A DNA stretch of 64,000 nucleotides from Paraburkholderia caribensis (GCF_002902945.1 NZ_CP026102.1:2790001-2854000), one strand, 5' to 3'; positions 18,091 through 27,486 are shown, numbered from the stretch's first letter. Notes: a model not told the origin generated them from the sequence alone. A program made the numbers and translations.

Positions 18091-19044
18091 ATGGCCCGCC
18101 AACGTCCGAACGCGCCCACCGCCGCCGAGCCCGCCATCGCCGCCCGCATCACGGCTGCGATGCCGATCCTCACGCCTGTCCACCGGCGCATGGGCGAGTT
18201 CGTGCTGGCCAACCAGTTCCGCGCCGCGACCATGCGTATCGACGAACTGGCCACCGCCGTCGGCGCGTCCATCGCGACGGCGAACCGCTTTGCGCGCGCG
18301 CTCGGCTTCGACGGCTATCCGGCCTTTCGCGAGGCGCTGGTGCGCGGCTTCGAAGCGACGCTCGCCCCTGTCGAGCGTCTGCGTTCCGCGCAGGAATCGC
18401 AGACGAACGGCGACGAACTGTTCAGCGCGTCGCTCGAACAGGCCGCCACCAATCTCGGCACGACGCGCAGCACGATCGACGGCGCGGCCGCCGAAGCCGC
18501 CGTCGACGCGATCATCGCCGCACGGCGCGTGTTCATTCTCGGCTGCGGCGCGAGCGCATTCCTCGCGAGCCTGATGGAGCACAATCTGCTGCCGTATCAC
18601 GACAACGTGCAGTCGCTCGCCCTGATCGGCGGACCGACACACGCGGCGCGCCGCCTGTTCAATGCGGGCAGGGGCGATCTGGTGATCGCCATCGCGTTTC
18701 CGCGCTATGTCGACGACACCATCGAGCTCGCGCGCCGCGCCGCCAGCCTCGGCGCAGACGTGCTCGCGCTGACTGACGGCCCGACCTCGCCGCTCGCCGC
18801 GCTCGCCACACGTTCGCTCTTCATCCGCGCCGAGCGGCGTCTCGCCGCGACATCGGAAGCGACCGTGCTCGCGGTGATCGAAGCGCTGTGCGACGCCGTC
18901 GCGTTCCGCGCCAAGCGCTCCGCGCAGGCCGCCGCCAACATGACCGAGTTCGTGTTGCCCTGGCTCACGGACACCTCGGCGCTGCAACCTCATTCGAAGA
19001 CCGCCACGCGGCCCACCTCTTCCCAGGCAAAGAAGAACAAATGA
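18091..19044 (+). CDS. MurR/RpiR-family transcriptional regulator
   Basis: This 317-residue protein has an N-terminal helix-turn-helix of the RpiR type (residues about 15-90, with VGASIATANRFARALGFDGYPAFREAL). A C-terminal SIS sugar-isomerase-like domain follows (about 130-270, with RRVFILGCGASAFLA). RpiR regulators usually sense phosphosugars through the SIS domain. This one heads a peptide-uptake operon, so its ligand may be different. The stop overlaps the start of the isoaspartyl peptidase gene (ATGA at 19041-19044), so it is co-transcribed with its likely targets. AT-rich repeats upstream may be its own operator. Confidence 0.9.
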   Translation: MARQRPNAPTAAEPAIAARITAAMPILTPVHRRMGEFVLANQFRAATMRIDELATAVGASIATANRFARALGFDGYPAFREALVRGFEATLAPVERLRSAQESQTNGDELFSASLEQAATNLGTTRSTIDGAAAEAAVDAIIAARRVFILGCGASAFLASLMEHNLLPYHDNVQSLALIGGPTHAARRLFNAGRGDLVIAIAFPRYVDDTIELARRAASLGADVLALTDGPTSPLAALATRSLFIRAERRLAATSEATVLAVIEALCDAVAFRAKRSAQAAANMTEFVLPWLTDTSALQPHSKTATRPTSSQAKKNK

Positions 19045-20036
19045 ACACCAATGCGGTAATCGCGATTCACGGCGGCGCAGGCACCATCGTGCGCGCGTCG
19101 ATGGCCTCCGATGCGGAAGCCCGTTATCACGCTGAACTGCGCGCCGTGCTCGTCGCCGCGCAACGCGTGCTCGCCGACGGCGGCAGCGCGCTCGATGCCG
19201 TCACGCAAGCCGTGCGGCTGCTCGAAGACTGTCCGCTGTTCAACGCGGGGCACGGTTCGGTTTTCACGTCGGCGGGCACGCATGAACTCGATGCGTCGAT
19301 CATGGACGGCCGCACGCTGGAAGCCGGCGCCGTGTCGTGTGTGAAGCGGGTACGCAACCCCATCGTCGCGGCGCGGCACGTGCTCGAATACAGCGAGCAC
19401 GTGATGTTCACGGCTGAAGGCGCCGAAGCATTCGCACAGGCGCAAGGTCTGGAGTTCGTCGATCCATCGTACTTCCATACGGATGCACGCTATCGCCAGT
19501 GGGAGCTGGCGCGCGAACAGCAGCGCGCGATGCTCGACCATGACGGCGCAGCGCTTGCCGCGCAACAGGCATCGTCCGCGAACAACGAAGCGCTGCCTCA
19601 CGAGCCTATCGATCCGAACAAAAAGTTCGGCACGGTCGGCGCGGTCGCCGTCGATCTGTACGGTCACGTCGCGGCCGCAACCTCGACGGGCGGCATCACG
19701 AACAAGCAGTTGGGGCGTGTGGGCGATGCGCCGCTGATCGGCGCGGGCTGCTATGCCGACGACGCAACTTGCGCCGTCTCGACCACCGGCTCCGGCGAGA
19801 TGTTCATGCGCATGGTCGCCGCCTACGACGTCGCCGCGCAAATGGCCTATCGCGGCGTCTCGCTCGAAGAAGCGGCGAACGACGTCGTGATGAACCGCTT
19901 GCCGCGCATCGACGGACGCGGCGGCCTGATCGCCGTCGACGCGTACGGCAACGTCGTGCTGCCCTTCAACACCGAGGGCATGTATCGCGGCTATGCGCGC
20001 GTCGGCGAGGCGCCCGTCACGGCGATCTATCGCTAG
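19041..20036 (+). CDS. iaaA: Isoaspartyl peptidase / L-asparaginase, Ntn hydrolase
   Basis: This 331-residue protein of the plant-type asparaginase family cleaves isoaspartyl dipeptides and L-asparagine. It shows the opening IHGGAGT, the LEDCPLFNAGHGSVF segment (about 61-75), and the autocleavage site KKFG-TVGAVAVD with nucleophile Thr198. TSTGGITNK and GSGEMFMR complete the family signature. The precursor splits at Gly197-Thr198 into alpha and beta subunits. The start at ATG 19041 overlaps the rpiR stop. It is the first enzyme in an operon with a GsiABCD-type transporter, as in E. coli iaaA-gsiABCD, so it probably works on imported peptides or glutathione-related products. Confidence 0.93.
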   Translation: MNTNAVIAIHGGAGTIVRASMASDAEARYHAELRAVLVAAQRVLADGGSALDAVTQAVRLLEDCPLFNAGHGSVFTSAGTHELDASIMDGRTLEAGAVSCVKRVRNPIVAARHVLEYSEHVMFTAEGAEAFAQAQGLEFVDPSYFHTDARYRQWELAREQQRAMLDHDGAALAAQQASSANNEALPHEPIDPNKKFGTVGAVAVDLYGHVAAATSTGGITNKQLGRVGDAPLIGAGCYADDATCAVSTTGSGEMFMRMVAAYDVAAQMAYRGVSLEEAANDVVMNRLPRIDGRGGLIAVDAYGNVVLPFNTEGMYRGYARVGEAPVTAIYR

Positions 20037-20088
20037 TGCGCCGCCGCGTTTAAACCATCCCCTGTTTCAGATGCCGGGAGACATCATC

Positions 20089-21993
20089 GTGCCGAACACG
20101 CCGCACACGCCAACCCATCGACGCCCGCTAGACAGCCTGCCGCCGCAACGCGTCGTCGATATCGACCGCCTCACGGTCGCGTTCCGTCGCGGCGAGACCA
20201 CGTTCAACGCGGTGCGCGATCTGTCGCTTTCCGTCGATCGCGGCGAGACGCTCGCTATCGTCGGCGAATCGGGCTCGGGCAAATCGGTGACCTCGCTTGC
20301 ATTGATGCGCCTCGTCGAACATGGCGGCGGAAGCATCGCGAACGGCAGCATCGCGTTTCGTCGGCGCAACGGCAGCGTGCTCGATCTCGCGCAGGCATCG
20401 CAATCGACCATGCGTTCCATTCGCGGCGCGGACATCGCGATGATCTTCCAGGAACCGATGACATCGCTCAATCCCGTCTTCACGGTCGGCGATCAGATCG
20501 GTGAAGCGATCGCGCTGCATCAGAACATGAGCCGCAGCCAGGCGCACGCCGAAACGCTGCGTCTGCTCGATCTCGTGCGCATTCCCGAAGCGCGCCGCGT
20601 GGCCGCGCGCTATCCGCACCAGTTGTCCGGCGGCATGCGGCAACGGGTCATGATCGCCATGGCGCTATCCTGCAAGCCGTCTCTGCTGATCGCCGACGAG
20701 CCGACCACCGCGCTCGACGTGACGATCCAGGCGCAAATCCTGCAACTGATACGCGGCCTGCAGGACGAGATGAACATGGGCGTGATCTTCATCACGCACG
20801 ACATGGGCGTGGTCGCAGAAGTGGCGGATCGCGTGCTGGTGATGTATCGCGGCGACAAGGTCGAAGAAGGCGAGTCGGCGCAACTGTTTGCGGCGCCTGC
20901 GCATCCTTATACGAGAGCGCTGCTTGCCGCCGTGCCGAAGCTCGGCTCGATGCAGGGCACGGACGCACCCGCGAAGTTTTCGTTGCTCAGGCTCGACGGC
21001 GAGCATGTGCAGCAGCCGCCTCCCAAAGACCACACGGCATCGACCACGTCGAAGCAGGCACAGCCGATTCTCCGCGTACGCGATCTCGTCACGCGTTTCC
21101 CCGTGCGCAGCGGTCTGTTCGGCAAGCTCACGGGCCGCGTGCATGCCGTCGAACGCGTCAGCTTCGATCTGCATGCGGGCGAAACGCTCGCGCTGGTGGG
21201 CGAATCCGGTTGTGGCAAATCGACGACGGGGCGCTCGCTGTTGAGGCTTGTCGAAAGCCAGAGCGGCAGCATCGAGTTCGACGGCAAGGACATCAGCTCG
21301 CTCACAGGTCCTTCGCTGCAGGCCTTGCGCCGCGATATCCAGTTCATTTTCCAGGACCCGTTTGCGTCGCTCAACCCGCGTCTGACAGTCGGCTTCTCGA
21401 TCATGGAGCCGCTGCTCGTGCACAACGTCGCGAGCGGTAAGGAAGCACAGGCGCGCGTTGCGTGGCTGCTCGACAAGGTCGGCCTGCCCGCTGACGCTGC
21501 GCGACGCTATCCGCATGAATTCTCGGGCGGCCAGCGTCAGCGCATCGCGATTGCGCGCGCACTCGCGCTCAATCCGAAGGTCGTGATCGCGGACGAATCG
21601 GTGTCGGCGCTCGACGTCTCCGTACAGGCGCAGATCGTCAATCTGATGCTCGATCTGCAACGCGAGCTTGGCGTGGCGTATCTGTTCATCTCGCACGATA
21701 TGGCCGTCGTCGAACGTATCAGTCATCGCGTCGCGGTGATGTATCTCGGCCAGATCGTCGAGATCGGACCGCGTCGCGCGGTGTTCGAATCACCGCAGCA
21801 TCCGTACACGAAGAAGCTGATGGGCGCCGTGCCCGTCGCCGATCCCGCGCGCCGCCACGCGAAGCGCATGCTCGCCGCCGACGAGTTGCCCAGCCCGATT
21901 CGCGCGCTCGACAACGAGCCCGTCGTCGCGCCGCTCGTCGCCGTGGGCCCGGGTCATTTCGTGGCCGCGCACCGGATTGGCGGCGCTTACTAG
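20089..21993 (+). CDS. gsiA: Glutathione/peptide ABC transporter ATP-binding protein GsiA
   Basis: This is a double ATPase of about 634 residues. The first nucleotide-binding domain has GESGSGKS, LSGGMRQR and LLIADEPTTALD; the second has GESGCGKS, FSGGQRQR and VIADESVSALD. Each is followed by the oligopeptide-transporter C-terminal motif HPYT. This fused layout is characteristic of GsiA, which powers glutathione import with GsiBCD. The start is uncertain: GTG 20089 has GGGAG at 20076-20080 in front, whereas ATG 20071 has no obvious ribosome site but would only add six residues. The N-terminal extension of about 25 residues before the ABC domain is slightly long. Confidence 0.92.
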   Translation: MPNTPHTPTHRRPLDSLPPQRVVDIDRLTVAFRRGETTFNAVRDLSLSVDRGETLAIVGESGSGKSVTSLALMRLVEHGGGSIANGSIAFRRRNGSVLDLAQASQSTMRSIRGADIAMIFQEPMTSLNPVFTVGDQIGEAIALHQNMSRSQAHAETLRLLDLVRIPEARRVAARYPHQLSGGMRQRVMIAMALSCKPSLLIADEPTTALDVTIQAQILQLIRGLQDEMNMGVIFITHDMGVVAEVADRVLVMYRGDKVEEGESAQLFAAPAHPYTRALLAAVPKLGSMQGTDAPAKFSLLRLDGEHVQQPPPKDHTASTTSKQAQPILRVRDLVTRFPVRSGLFGKLTGRVHAVERVSFDLHAGETLALVGESGCGKSTTGRSLLRLVESQSGSIEFDGKDISSLTGPSLQALRRDIQFIFQDPFASLNPRLTVGFSIMEPLLVHNVASGKEAQARVAWLLDKVGLPADAARRYPHEFSGGQRQRIAIARALALNPKVVIADESVSALDVSVQAQIVNLMLDLQRELGVAYLFISHDMAVVERISHRVAVMYLGQIVEIGPRRAVFESPQHPYTKKLMGAVPVADPARRHAKRMLAADELPSPIRALDNEPVVAPLVAVGPGHFVAAHRIGGAY

Positions 21994-22092
21994 ACGTGCG
22001 GCACATCACGCCTTACCGGCAACAACCCAGTAGCCGCGCAGACCAGCGGCATAACAACAGGCAGTTCCCTCGCTCAGTGGAGTTCTGAAACG

Positions 22093-23655
22093 ATGACTAC
22101 GCTTCTCTTCTCTCAACCGTCTCGCCTGCGTTCGCTCGTAACGAGCGGCGCGCTGGTCTTTGCGATGCTCGCGTCGGGCGCCGCGCACGCGGCAACGACG
22201 GCCGTGATGGCCGTCGATTCGACCTTCACGACGCTCGACCCGTACGACGCCAACGACACCCTCTCGCAAGCCGTATCAAAGTCGTTCTATCAAGGTCTGT
22301 TCGGCTTCGACAAGGACATGAAGCTGGTCAACGTGCTGGCGACGAGCTACGAGGCAAGCCCCGACGCACGCGTCTACACGTTCAAGCTGCGCCAGGGCGT
22401 GAAGTTCCAGGACGGCACCGACTTCAACGCAGCCGCGGTCAAGGCCACGTTCGACCGCGTGACGGACCCGGCGAACAAGCTCAAGCGCTACAACATGTTC
22501 AGCCGCATCGAGAAGACGGAAGTGGTCGATCCGTACACGGTGAAGGTCACGCTGAAGGCGCCGTTCTCGGCGTTCGTCAACGTGCTCGCGCATCCGTCGG
22601 CTGTGATGATCTCGCCCGCCGCGATGAAAAAGTATGGCAAGGATCTCGCGTTTCACCCGGTCGGCACAGGGCCGTTCGAACTCGTGAAGTGGGACCCGGC
22701 GGGCGATCTCACCGTGAAGAAGTTCGACGGTTACTGGAAGAAGGGTTATCCGAAGATCGACGAGATCGACTGGAAGCCCGTGGTCGACAACAACACGCGC
22801 GCCGCGCTCGTACGCACGGGCGAAGCGGACTTCGCGTTCCGCATTCCGTTCGAGCAGGCCGCCGCGCTGCAATCGGAACCGAAAGTCGACATCATCTCCA
22901 CGCCGTCGATCATCAACCGCTACGTCAGCCTGAACACCACGAAGAAGCCGTTCGACAACCCGAAGGTCCGCGAAGCGCTGAACTACGCGATCAACAAGGA
23001 AGCACTAGCGAAAGTCGCGTTCTCGGGTTACGCCGTGCCCGCCGATGGCGTGCTTCCCGAAGGCGTCGACTACGCGACGAAGCTCGGCCCCTGGCCGTAC
23101 GACCCCGCGAAAGCACGCGCGCTGCTGAAAGAGGCAGGCTATCCGAACGGCTTCGAAACGACGCTCTGGTCGGCATACAACAACTCGACCTCGCAGAAAG
23201 CGATCCAGTTCGTGCAGCAGCAACTGGCGCAAGTGGGCGTGAAGGCAAGTGTCGAAGCACTCGAAGCAGGCCAGCGCGTCGCGAAGGTCGAAAGCGCGCA
23301 AGACCCGGCGACAGCACCCGTGCGCATGTACTACATCGGCTGGTCGTCGTCGACGGGCGAAGCGGACTGGGGCATCACGCCGCTGCTCGCGTCGTCGTCG
23401 ATCCCGCCGAAGCTCGTGAACACTGCGTACTACAAGAACGATACCGTGGACAGCGATCTCACCAAGGCGCTCGAAACCACGGACCGCGCGCAGAAGGCCG
23501 CGCTCTACGGCGACGCGCAAAAGCGCATCTGGGCCGACGCGCCGTGGCTCTTCCTCGTCAAGGAGAAGGTCGTGTACGCGCGCAGCAAGCGGCTTGCGGG
23601 CGCGTACGTCGCGCCGGACGGCTCGTTCAACTTCGATGAAATCGCGCTGAAGTAA
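22093..23655 (+). CDS. gsiB: Periplasmic glutathione/peptide-binding protein GsiB
   Basis: This 520-residue SBP family 5 (DppA/OppA/GsiB-like) protein has a signal peptide of about 33 residues ending in GAAHA. Family marks include KSFYQGLFGFDKDMKLVNVLATSYE near residue 65 (written here in part), RQGVKFQDGTDFNAAAV and FHPVGTGPFELVKW. It captures the substrate for the GsiCD permease. It follows gsiA by 99 bases. A strong stem-loop lies directly after its stop, before gsiC, and may raise binding-protein levels over the permease. The substrate could be glutathione or isoaspartyl/other peptides; sequence alone cannot decide. Confidence 0.9.
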   Translation: MTTLLFSQPSRLRSLVTSGALVFAMLASGAAHAATTAVMAVDSTFTTLDPYDANDTLSQAVSKSFYQGLFGFDKDMKLVNVLATSYEASPDARVYTFKLRQGVKFQDGTDFNAAAVKATFDRVTDPANKLKRYNMFSRIEKTEVVDPYTVKVTLKAPFSAFVNVLAHPSAVMISPAAMKKYGKDLAFHPVGTGPFELVKWDPAGDLTVKKFDGYWKKGYPKIDEIDWKPVVDNNTRAALVRTGEADFAFRIPFEQAAALQSEPKVDIISTPSIINRYVSLNTTKKPFDNPKVREALNYAINKEALAKVAFSGYAVPADGVLPEGVDYATKLGPWPYDPAKARALLKEAGYPNGFETTLWSAYNNSTSQKAIQFVQQQLAQVGVKASVEALEAGQRVAKVESAQDPATAPVRMYYIGWSSSTGEADWGITPLLASSSIPPKLVNTAYYKNDTVDSDLTKALETTDRAQKAALYGDAQKRIWADAPWLFLVKEKVVYARSKRLAGAYVAPDGSFNFDEIALK

Positions 23656-23666
23656 CGCGCTGATGA

Positions 23667-23700
23667 CGCTGGTCTCGAAGCGTGCATGTCGAGACCAGCG
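23667..23700 (+). promoter_or_regulatory. Intercistronic stem-loop between gsiB and gsiC
   Basis: Perfect 12-bp arms CGCTGGTCTCGA (23667-23678) and TCGAGACCAGCG (23689-23700) flank a 10-base loop, beginning 12 bases after the gsiB stop. No T-tract follows. Hairpins at this position in binding-protein operons commonly protect the upstream mRNA from 3' exonucleases or partly attenuate transcription. That role is inferred here. Confidence 0.7.
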
Positions 23701-23745
23701 CGTTCGCTTCATGCAGCACATGCTTTTCGATGGCGGATCGCTCTC

Positions 23746-24666
23746 ATGCTGAATTTTCTCGTCAAACGTCTGCTGGGCCTGCTGCCGACGCTCGTGATCG
23801 TCGCCGGCCTCGTGTTCCTGTTCGTGCACATGCTGCCGGGCGACCCGGCGCGGCTCGCGGCCGGCCCCGAAGCCGACGATGCAACCGTCGCGCTCGTGCG
23901 CGCCGATCTCGGCCTCGACAAGCCGATGCCAACGCAGTTCGTGAACTTCTTCATGCGCACGGCGCACGGCGACTTCGGTATCTCGACGCGCAGCAAGCGC
24001 CCTGTCTCCGCCGAGATCGGCGAGCGCTTCATGCCGACGCTGATGCTCACGCTCGTCAGCATGGTATGGGCGGTGATCTTCGGCATGACGATCGGCATCG
24101 TGTCGGCCGTGTGGCGCAACAAATGGCCCGACCGGCTCGGCATGACGATCGCCGTGTCCGGCATCTCGTTTCCCGCGTTCGCGCTCGGCATGCTGCTGAT
24201 GGAAGTGTTCTCGGTCAAGCTCGGCTGGCTGCCGATTGTCGGCGACGGCTCGTGGCGCAGCTACGTGCTGCCGTCCATCACGCTCGGCGCCGCCGTCGCG
24301 GCCGTGATGGCGCGCTTCACGCGGGCGTCGTTCGTCGAGGTGCTGAACGAGGACTTCGTGCGCACCGCGCGCGCGAAAGGCGTCGCCGAACAATGGGTCG
24401 TCATCAAGCACTGCCTGCGCAACGCGATGATTCCCGTTGTCACGATGATGGGCTTGCAGTTCGGCTTTCTGCTCGGCGGCTCGATCGTCGTCGAGGTGGT
24501 GTTCAACTGGCCCGGCATGGGACGCCTGCTGGTGGACGCCGTCGCGATGCGCGATTACCCCGTGATTCAGGCTGAAGTGCTGCTGTTCTCGCTGGAATTC
24601 ATCGTCATCAATCTGGTCGTCGACGTGCTGTACGCCGTCATCAATCCGACCATCCGTTTCAAGTGA
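23746..24666 (+). CDS. gsiC: Peptide ABC transporter permease GsiC
   Basis: This 306-residue inner-membrane permease is the same length as E. coli GsiC. It begins MLNFLVKRLLGLLPTL, has LPGDPARL after the first helix, and carries the EAA loop (RTARAKGVAEQWVVIKHCLRNA, about residues 205-226) that contacts GsiA. The ORF extends 20 codons upstream, but ATG 23746 matches the family start. It lies 7 bases before gsiD. GsiC and GsiD form the membrane channel. Confidence 0.93.
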   Translation: MLNFLVKRLLGLLPTLVIVAGLVFLFVHMLPGDPARLAAGPEADDATVALVRADLGLDKPMPTQFVNFFMRTAHGDFGISTRSKRPVSAEIGERFMPTLMLTLVSMVWAVIFGMTIGIVSAVWRNKWPDRLGMTIAVSGISFPAFALGMLLMEVFSVKLGWLPIVGDGSWRSYVLPSITLGAAVAAVMARFTRASFVEVLNEDFVRTARAKGVAEQWVVIKHCLRNAMIPVVTMMGLQFGFLLGGSIVVEVVFNWPGMGRLLVDAVAMRDYPVIQAEVLLFSLEFIVINLVVDVLYAVINPTIRFK

Positions 24667-24673
24667 GGTCCGC

Positions 24674-25579
24674 ATGAGCACGACCGCCGACAACGCCCGC
24701 GCCGCCGCTTCCACCCGCGACGAAAACGCGATCCGCACGCCATGGAGCGAGTTCTGGCGCAAGTTCCGCAAGCAGCACGTCGCTCTCGCGGCGGGTGTGT
24801 TCGTGTTGCTGCTGATCGTCGTAGCGATTGCGGGCCCGCATATCGTTCCGTTCGACCCTGAAAACTATTTCGACTATGACGCGCTGAATGCGGGGCCATC
24901 GGCTGCGCACTGGTTCGGTGTCGATTCGCTGGGGCGCGATATCTTCAGCCGCATCGTCGCGGGTACGCGTATTTCGCTTGCGGCGGGCTTCGTGTCGGTG
25001 GCGATCGGCGCGATCGTCGGCACGTTGTTCGGCTTGCTCGCGGGCTACTACGAAGGCTGGTGGGACCGCATCACGATGCGGGTCGCCGACGTGCTGTTCG
25101 CGTTCCCCGGCATTCTGCTCGCCATCGGCATCGTCGCGATTCTCGGCAACGGCATGATCAATGTCATCGCCGCCGTCGCCGTGTTCAGCATCCCGGCGTT
25201 CGCACGGCTCGTGCGCGGCAATACGCTGATGCTCAAGCAGCTGACGTATATCGAAGCGGCGCGCAGCATTGGCGCGTCGGATCGGACCATCATCATGCGC
25301 CACATTCTGCCGGGCACGATTTCGTCGGTCGTCGTGTATCTGACGATGCGCATCGGCACGTCGATCATCACGGCGGCGAGCCTGTCGTTCCTCGGCCTGG
25401 GTGCGCAGCCGCCGACGCCCGAGTGGGGCGCGATGCTCAACGAAGCCCGCGCCGATATGGTGACGGCGCCGCATATCGCGCTCTTTCCGAGTCTCGCGAT
25501 CTTCCTGACCGTGCTCGCGTTCAACCTGCTCGGCGATGGCTTGCGCGATGCGCTCGATCCGAAGCTGGACCGGCCATGA
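24674..25579 (+). CDS. gsiD: Peptide ABC transporter permease GsiD
   Basis: This 301-residue permease of the DppC/OppC type has a cytoplasmic N-terminus of about 35 residues and then a first helix. FGVDSLGRDIFSRIVAGTRISL is the conserved loop (about residues 78-99), and the EAA motif reads EAARSIGASDRTIIMRHILPG. GLGAQPPTPEWGAML is also diagnostic. GAGGTCCGC before ATG 24674 gives a modest ribosome site. Its stop overlaps the next start (ATGA at 25576-25579), coupling the transporter to the peptidase. Confidence 0.93.
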   Translation: MSTTADNARAAASTRDENAIRTPWSEFWRKFRKQHVALAAGVFVLLLIVVAIAGPHIVPFDPENYFDYDALNAGPSAAHWFGVDSLGRDIFSRIVAGTRISLAAGFVSVAIGAIVGTLFGLLAGYYEGWWDRITMRVADVLFAFPGILLAIGIVAILGNGMINVIAAVAVFSIPAFARLVRGNTLMLKQLTYIEAARSIGASDRTIIMRHILPGTISSVVVYLTMRIGTSIITAASLSFLGLGAQPPTPEWGAMLNEARADMVTAPHIALFPSLAIFLTVLAFNLLGDGLRDALDPKLDRP

Positions 25580-26637
25580 ACATGTTTTCGATGCCGCATA
25601 TCGGCACGTCGCCGACGGGTGCGTTGGGCACGATTGCGGATGTGCCCGGCGTAACAGTCGGGCATTGCACGCTCGCCGATGGTCCGATACAGACGGGTGT
25701 GACCGTCGTGCGCGCGCATCGCGACGATCCGTATCGTCACAAGGTGCCTGCGGCCGCGAGCGTGATCAACGGCTTCGGCAAGAGCATCGGGCTCGTGCAG
25801 GTCGAAGAGCTCGGCGTGCTCGAAACGCCGATCGCATTGACCAATACGTTCGGCGTCGCGGCTGTCGCGCAGGCGCAAATTCGCGCTGCTCTCGCGAGCA
25901 ATCCGCAGATTGGGCGAGATTGGCCGACCGTCAATCCGCTCGTGTTCGAATGCAACGACGGTTACCTCAACGATATTCAGGCGTTGGCGATCGAAGAATC
26001 GCATTACATGCAAGCGCTCGACGCGGCAGCCGTCGAGTTCGAACGCGGCTCGGTCGGCGCGGGGCGCGGCATGTCGTGCTTCGACCTGAAAGGCGGTATC
26101 GGTTCGGCCTCGCGCACGGCGAATGTGGCGGGCAGGGATTTCACTGTCGGTGCGCTGGTGCTCGCGAACTTCGGGCGGCTGCCGATGCTGACTATCGACG
26201 GCACGCCGCTTGGGCGCGAACTACATCGACGTAAGCAGTCGACAGCGCCAGCAAAACCCGAACAAGGCTCGATCATCATGATCGTCGCCACCGATGCGCC
26301 GCTCGATTCGCGCCAGCTCAAACGCCTTTCGATGCGCGCCGCCGCAGGTCTCGCGCGCACCGGTTCGGTTTATGGACACGGCAGCGGCGATATCGCGCTT
26401 GCGTTCTCGACGGCCTGGACTGTTCCGCATGAGAGCGATTTCATCGCAACACCGCCGCTGCTCGGCGACGCTCGCCTCGACCCGCTGTTTCATGCGTGCG
26501 CGGATAGCGTCGAGCAGGCGATCGTCGATGCGTTATGGTCAGCCACTTCCGTCACGGGACGCGACGCGCACACACGCCTTTCGCTGCGTGAAGCGGCGCC
26601 CGATCTCCAGCAACTGTTGAAACGGCACACAGCATGA
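25576..26637 (+). CDS. dmpA: P1-family (DmpA-like) aminopeptidase
   Basis: This 353-residue Ntn-type hydrolase belongs to the DmpA/BapA family, which removes N-terminal L-, D- or beta-amino acids. Family blocks include IADVPGVTVGH (20-30), LTNTFGVAA (88-96), NDGYLNDI (127-134) and VGALVLANFGR. The autocleavage site is EQG-SIIM with nucleophile Ser232, followed by ATDAPLDSRQLKRL and a GHGSGDIALAFST C-terminal motif. The start ATG 25576 overlaps the gsiD stop; the open frame continues far upstream inside gsiD but is not coding there. Its own stop overlaps the next gene by ATGA. With iaaA and dppA it makes an unusual-bond peptide salvage set. Confidence 0.9.
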   Translation: MNMFSMPHIGTSPTGALGTIADVPGVTVGHCTLADGPIQTGVTVVRAHRDDPYRHKVPAAASVINGFGKSIGLVQVEELGVLETPIALTNTFGVAAVAQAQIRAALASNPQIGRDWPTVNPLVFECNDGYLNDIQALAIEESHYMQALDAAAVEFERGSVGAGRGMSCFDLKGGIGSASRTANVAGRDFTVGALVLANFGRLPMLTIDGTPLGRELHRRKQSTAPAKPEQGSIIMIVATDAPLDSRQLKRLSMRAAAGLARTGSVYGHGSGDIALAFSTAWTVPHESDFIATPPLLGDARLDPLFHACADSVEQAIVDALWSATSVTGRDAHTRLSLREAAPDLQQLLKRHTA

Positions 26638-27458
26638 AGGTACTGATCTCGGTCGATATAGAAGGCGTGGCAGGCGTTGTGCATTCCGAGCAGACGCGCG
26701 CGGGCAATGGCGAATATGAACGCGCGCGCCGCTGGATGACGCTCGAGGCGAACGCCGCGATCGAAGGCGCATTCGCGGGCGGCGCGACGGAGGTCTGGGT
26801 CAATGACTCGCACGGCGGCTTTCGCAATCTGTTGCCCGACATGCTCGACGCGCGTGCCAACGTGATACTCGGCAAGCCGCGCACGCTCGGCATGATGGCG
26901 GGCCTCGAATACGGGCCTCAACTCGTGTTCATGATCGGCTATCACGCGATGGCGCAAAGCCGCGGCATTCTCGCGCATACGATCAACAGCTTTGCTTTCA
27001 CCCGTGTGACGATGAATGGGCGCGAGATGGGCGAAGCCGGGATTTATGGCGCGCTGGCTCGCGAGTATGGCGCGAGTGTCGTGCTGCTTTCGGGTGACGA
27101 TGTGTTTGCGGAAGAGACGCAACCCTTATTTCCCGATGCGACGTTCCTGGTCACCAAGAACGCGATGGGTTTCGGAAGCGGGGCGACGCAGACGCCGGAC
27201 CGTGCATGCGCTGCAATCAGAGAATCAGCGCGGGATGTTGTTGCGAAATTCGAAGGGCTGCCCGCTGCGCAACGTCGCAAGCCTCAACCCGTCGATATCG
27301 AACTGCGCGTGCAAACCAGCGCGCTCGCCGATCTGTTTGTGCAACTGCCGTCGCTGGAACGCTTGGACGGCGTGACGTTGCGCTTTTCGACGCCTTCTGT
27401 CGAGCATGCGGTGCGCACGCTGAATTGCCTGTCGGCGATGTCGTTCATGTTGCGCTGA
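26634..27458 (+). CDS. dppA: D-aminopeptidase DppA-like, M55 family
   Basis: This 274-residue cytoplasmic zinc peptidase is of the Bacillus DppA type, which forms a decamer and cleaves D-amino-acid peptides. The SxDxEG motif gives Asp8 and Glu10. His60 (in NDSHGG), His104 (in IGYHAM) and Glu134 (in NGREMGEAGIY) complete the expected metal ligands, so the enzyme looks intact. Its start overlaps the dmpA stop by 4 bases. It is the last gene of the rpiR-iaaA-gsiABCD-dmpA-dppA operon and is convergent with araH. Its gene name coincides with that of the unrelated dipeptide-binding protein. Confidence 0.9.
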   Translation: MKVLISVDIEGVAGVVHSEQTRAGNGEYERARRWMTLEANAAIEGAFAGGATEVWVNDSHGGFRNLLPDMLDARANVILGKPRTLGMMAGLEYGPQLVFMIGYHAMAQSRGILAHTINSFAFTRVTMNGREMGEAGIYGALAREYGASVVLLSGDDVFAEETQPLFPDATFLVTKNAMGFGSGATQTPDRACAAIRESARDVVAKFEGLPAAQRRKPQPVDIELRVQTSALADLFVQLPSLERLDGVTLRFSTPSVEHAVRTLNCLSAMSFMLR

Positions 27459-27486
27459 CCTTTCGATACAAATCAGCGCAACCTCA

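Noticed and set aside
23005..24771. 588-codon open frame on the minus strand across gsiB-gsiC
   Set aside because: It is antisense to three firmly identified genes, with low-complexity Arg/His/Glu-rich translation and no domain. GC-rich codon bias leaves such antisense frames open.
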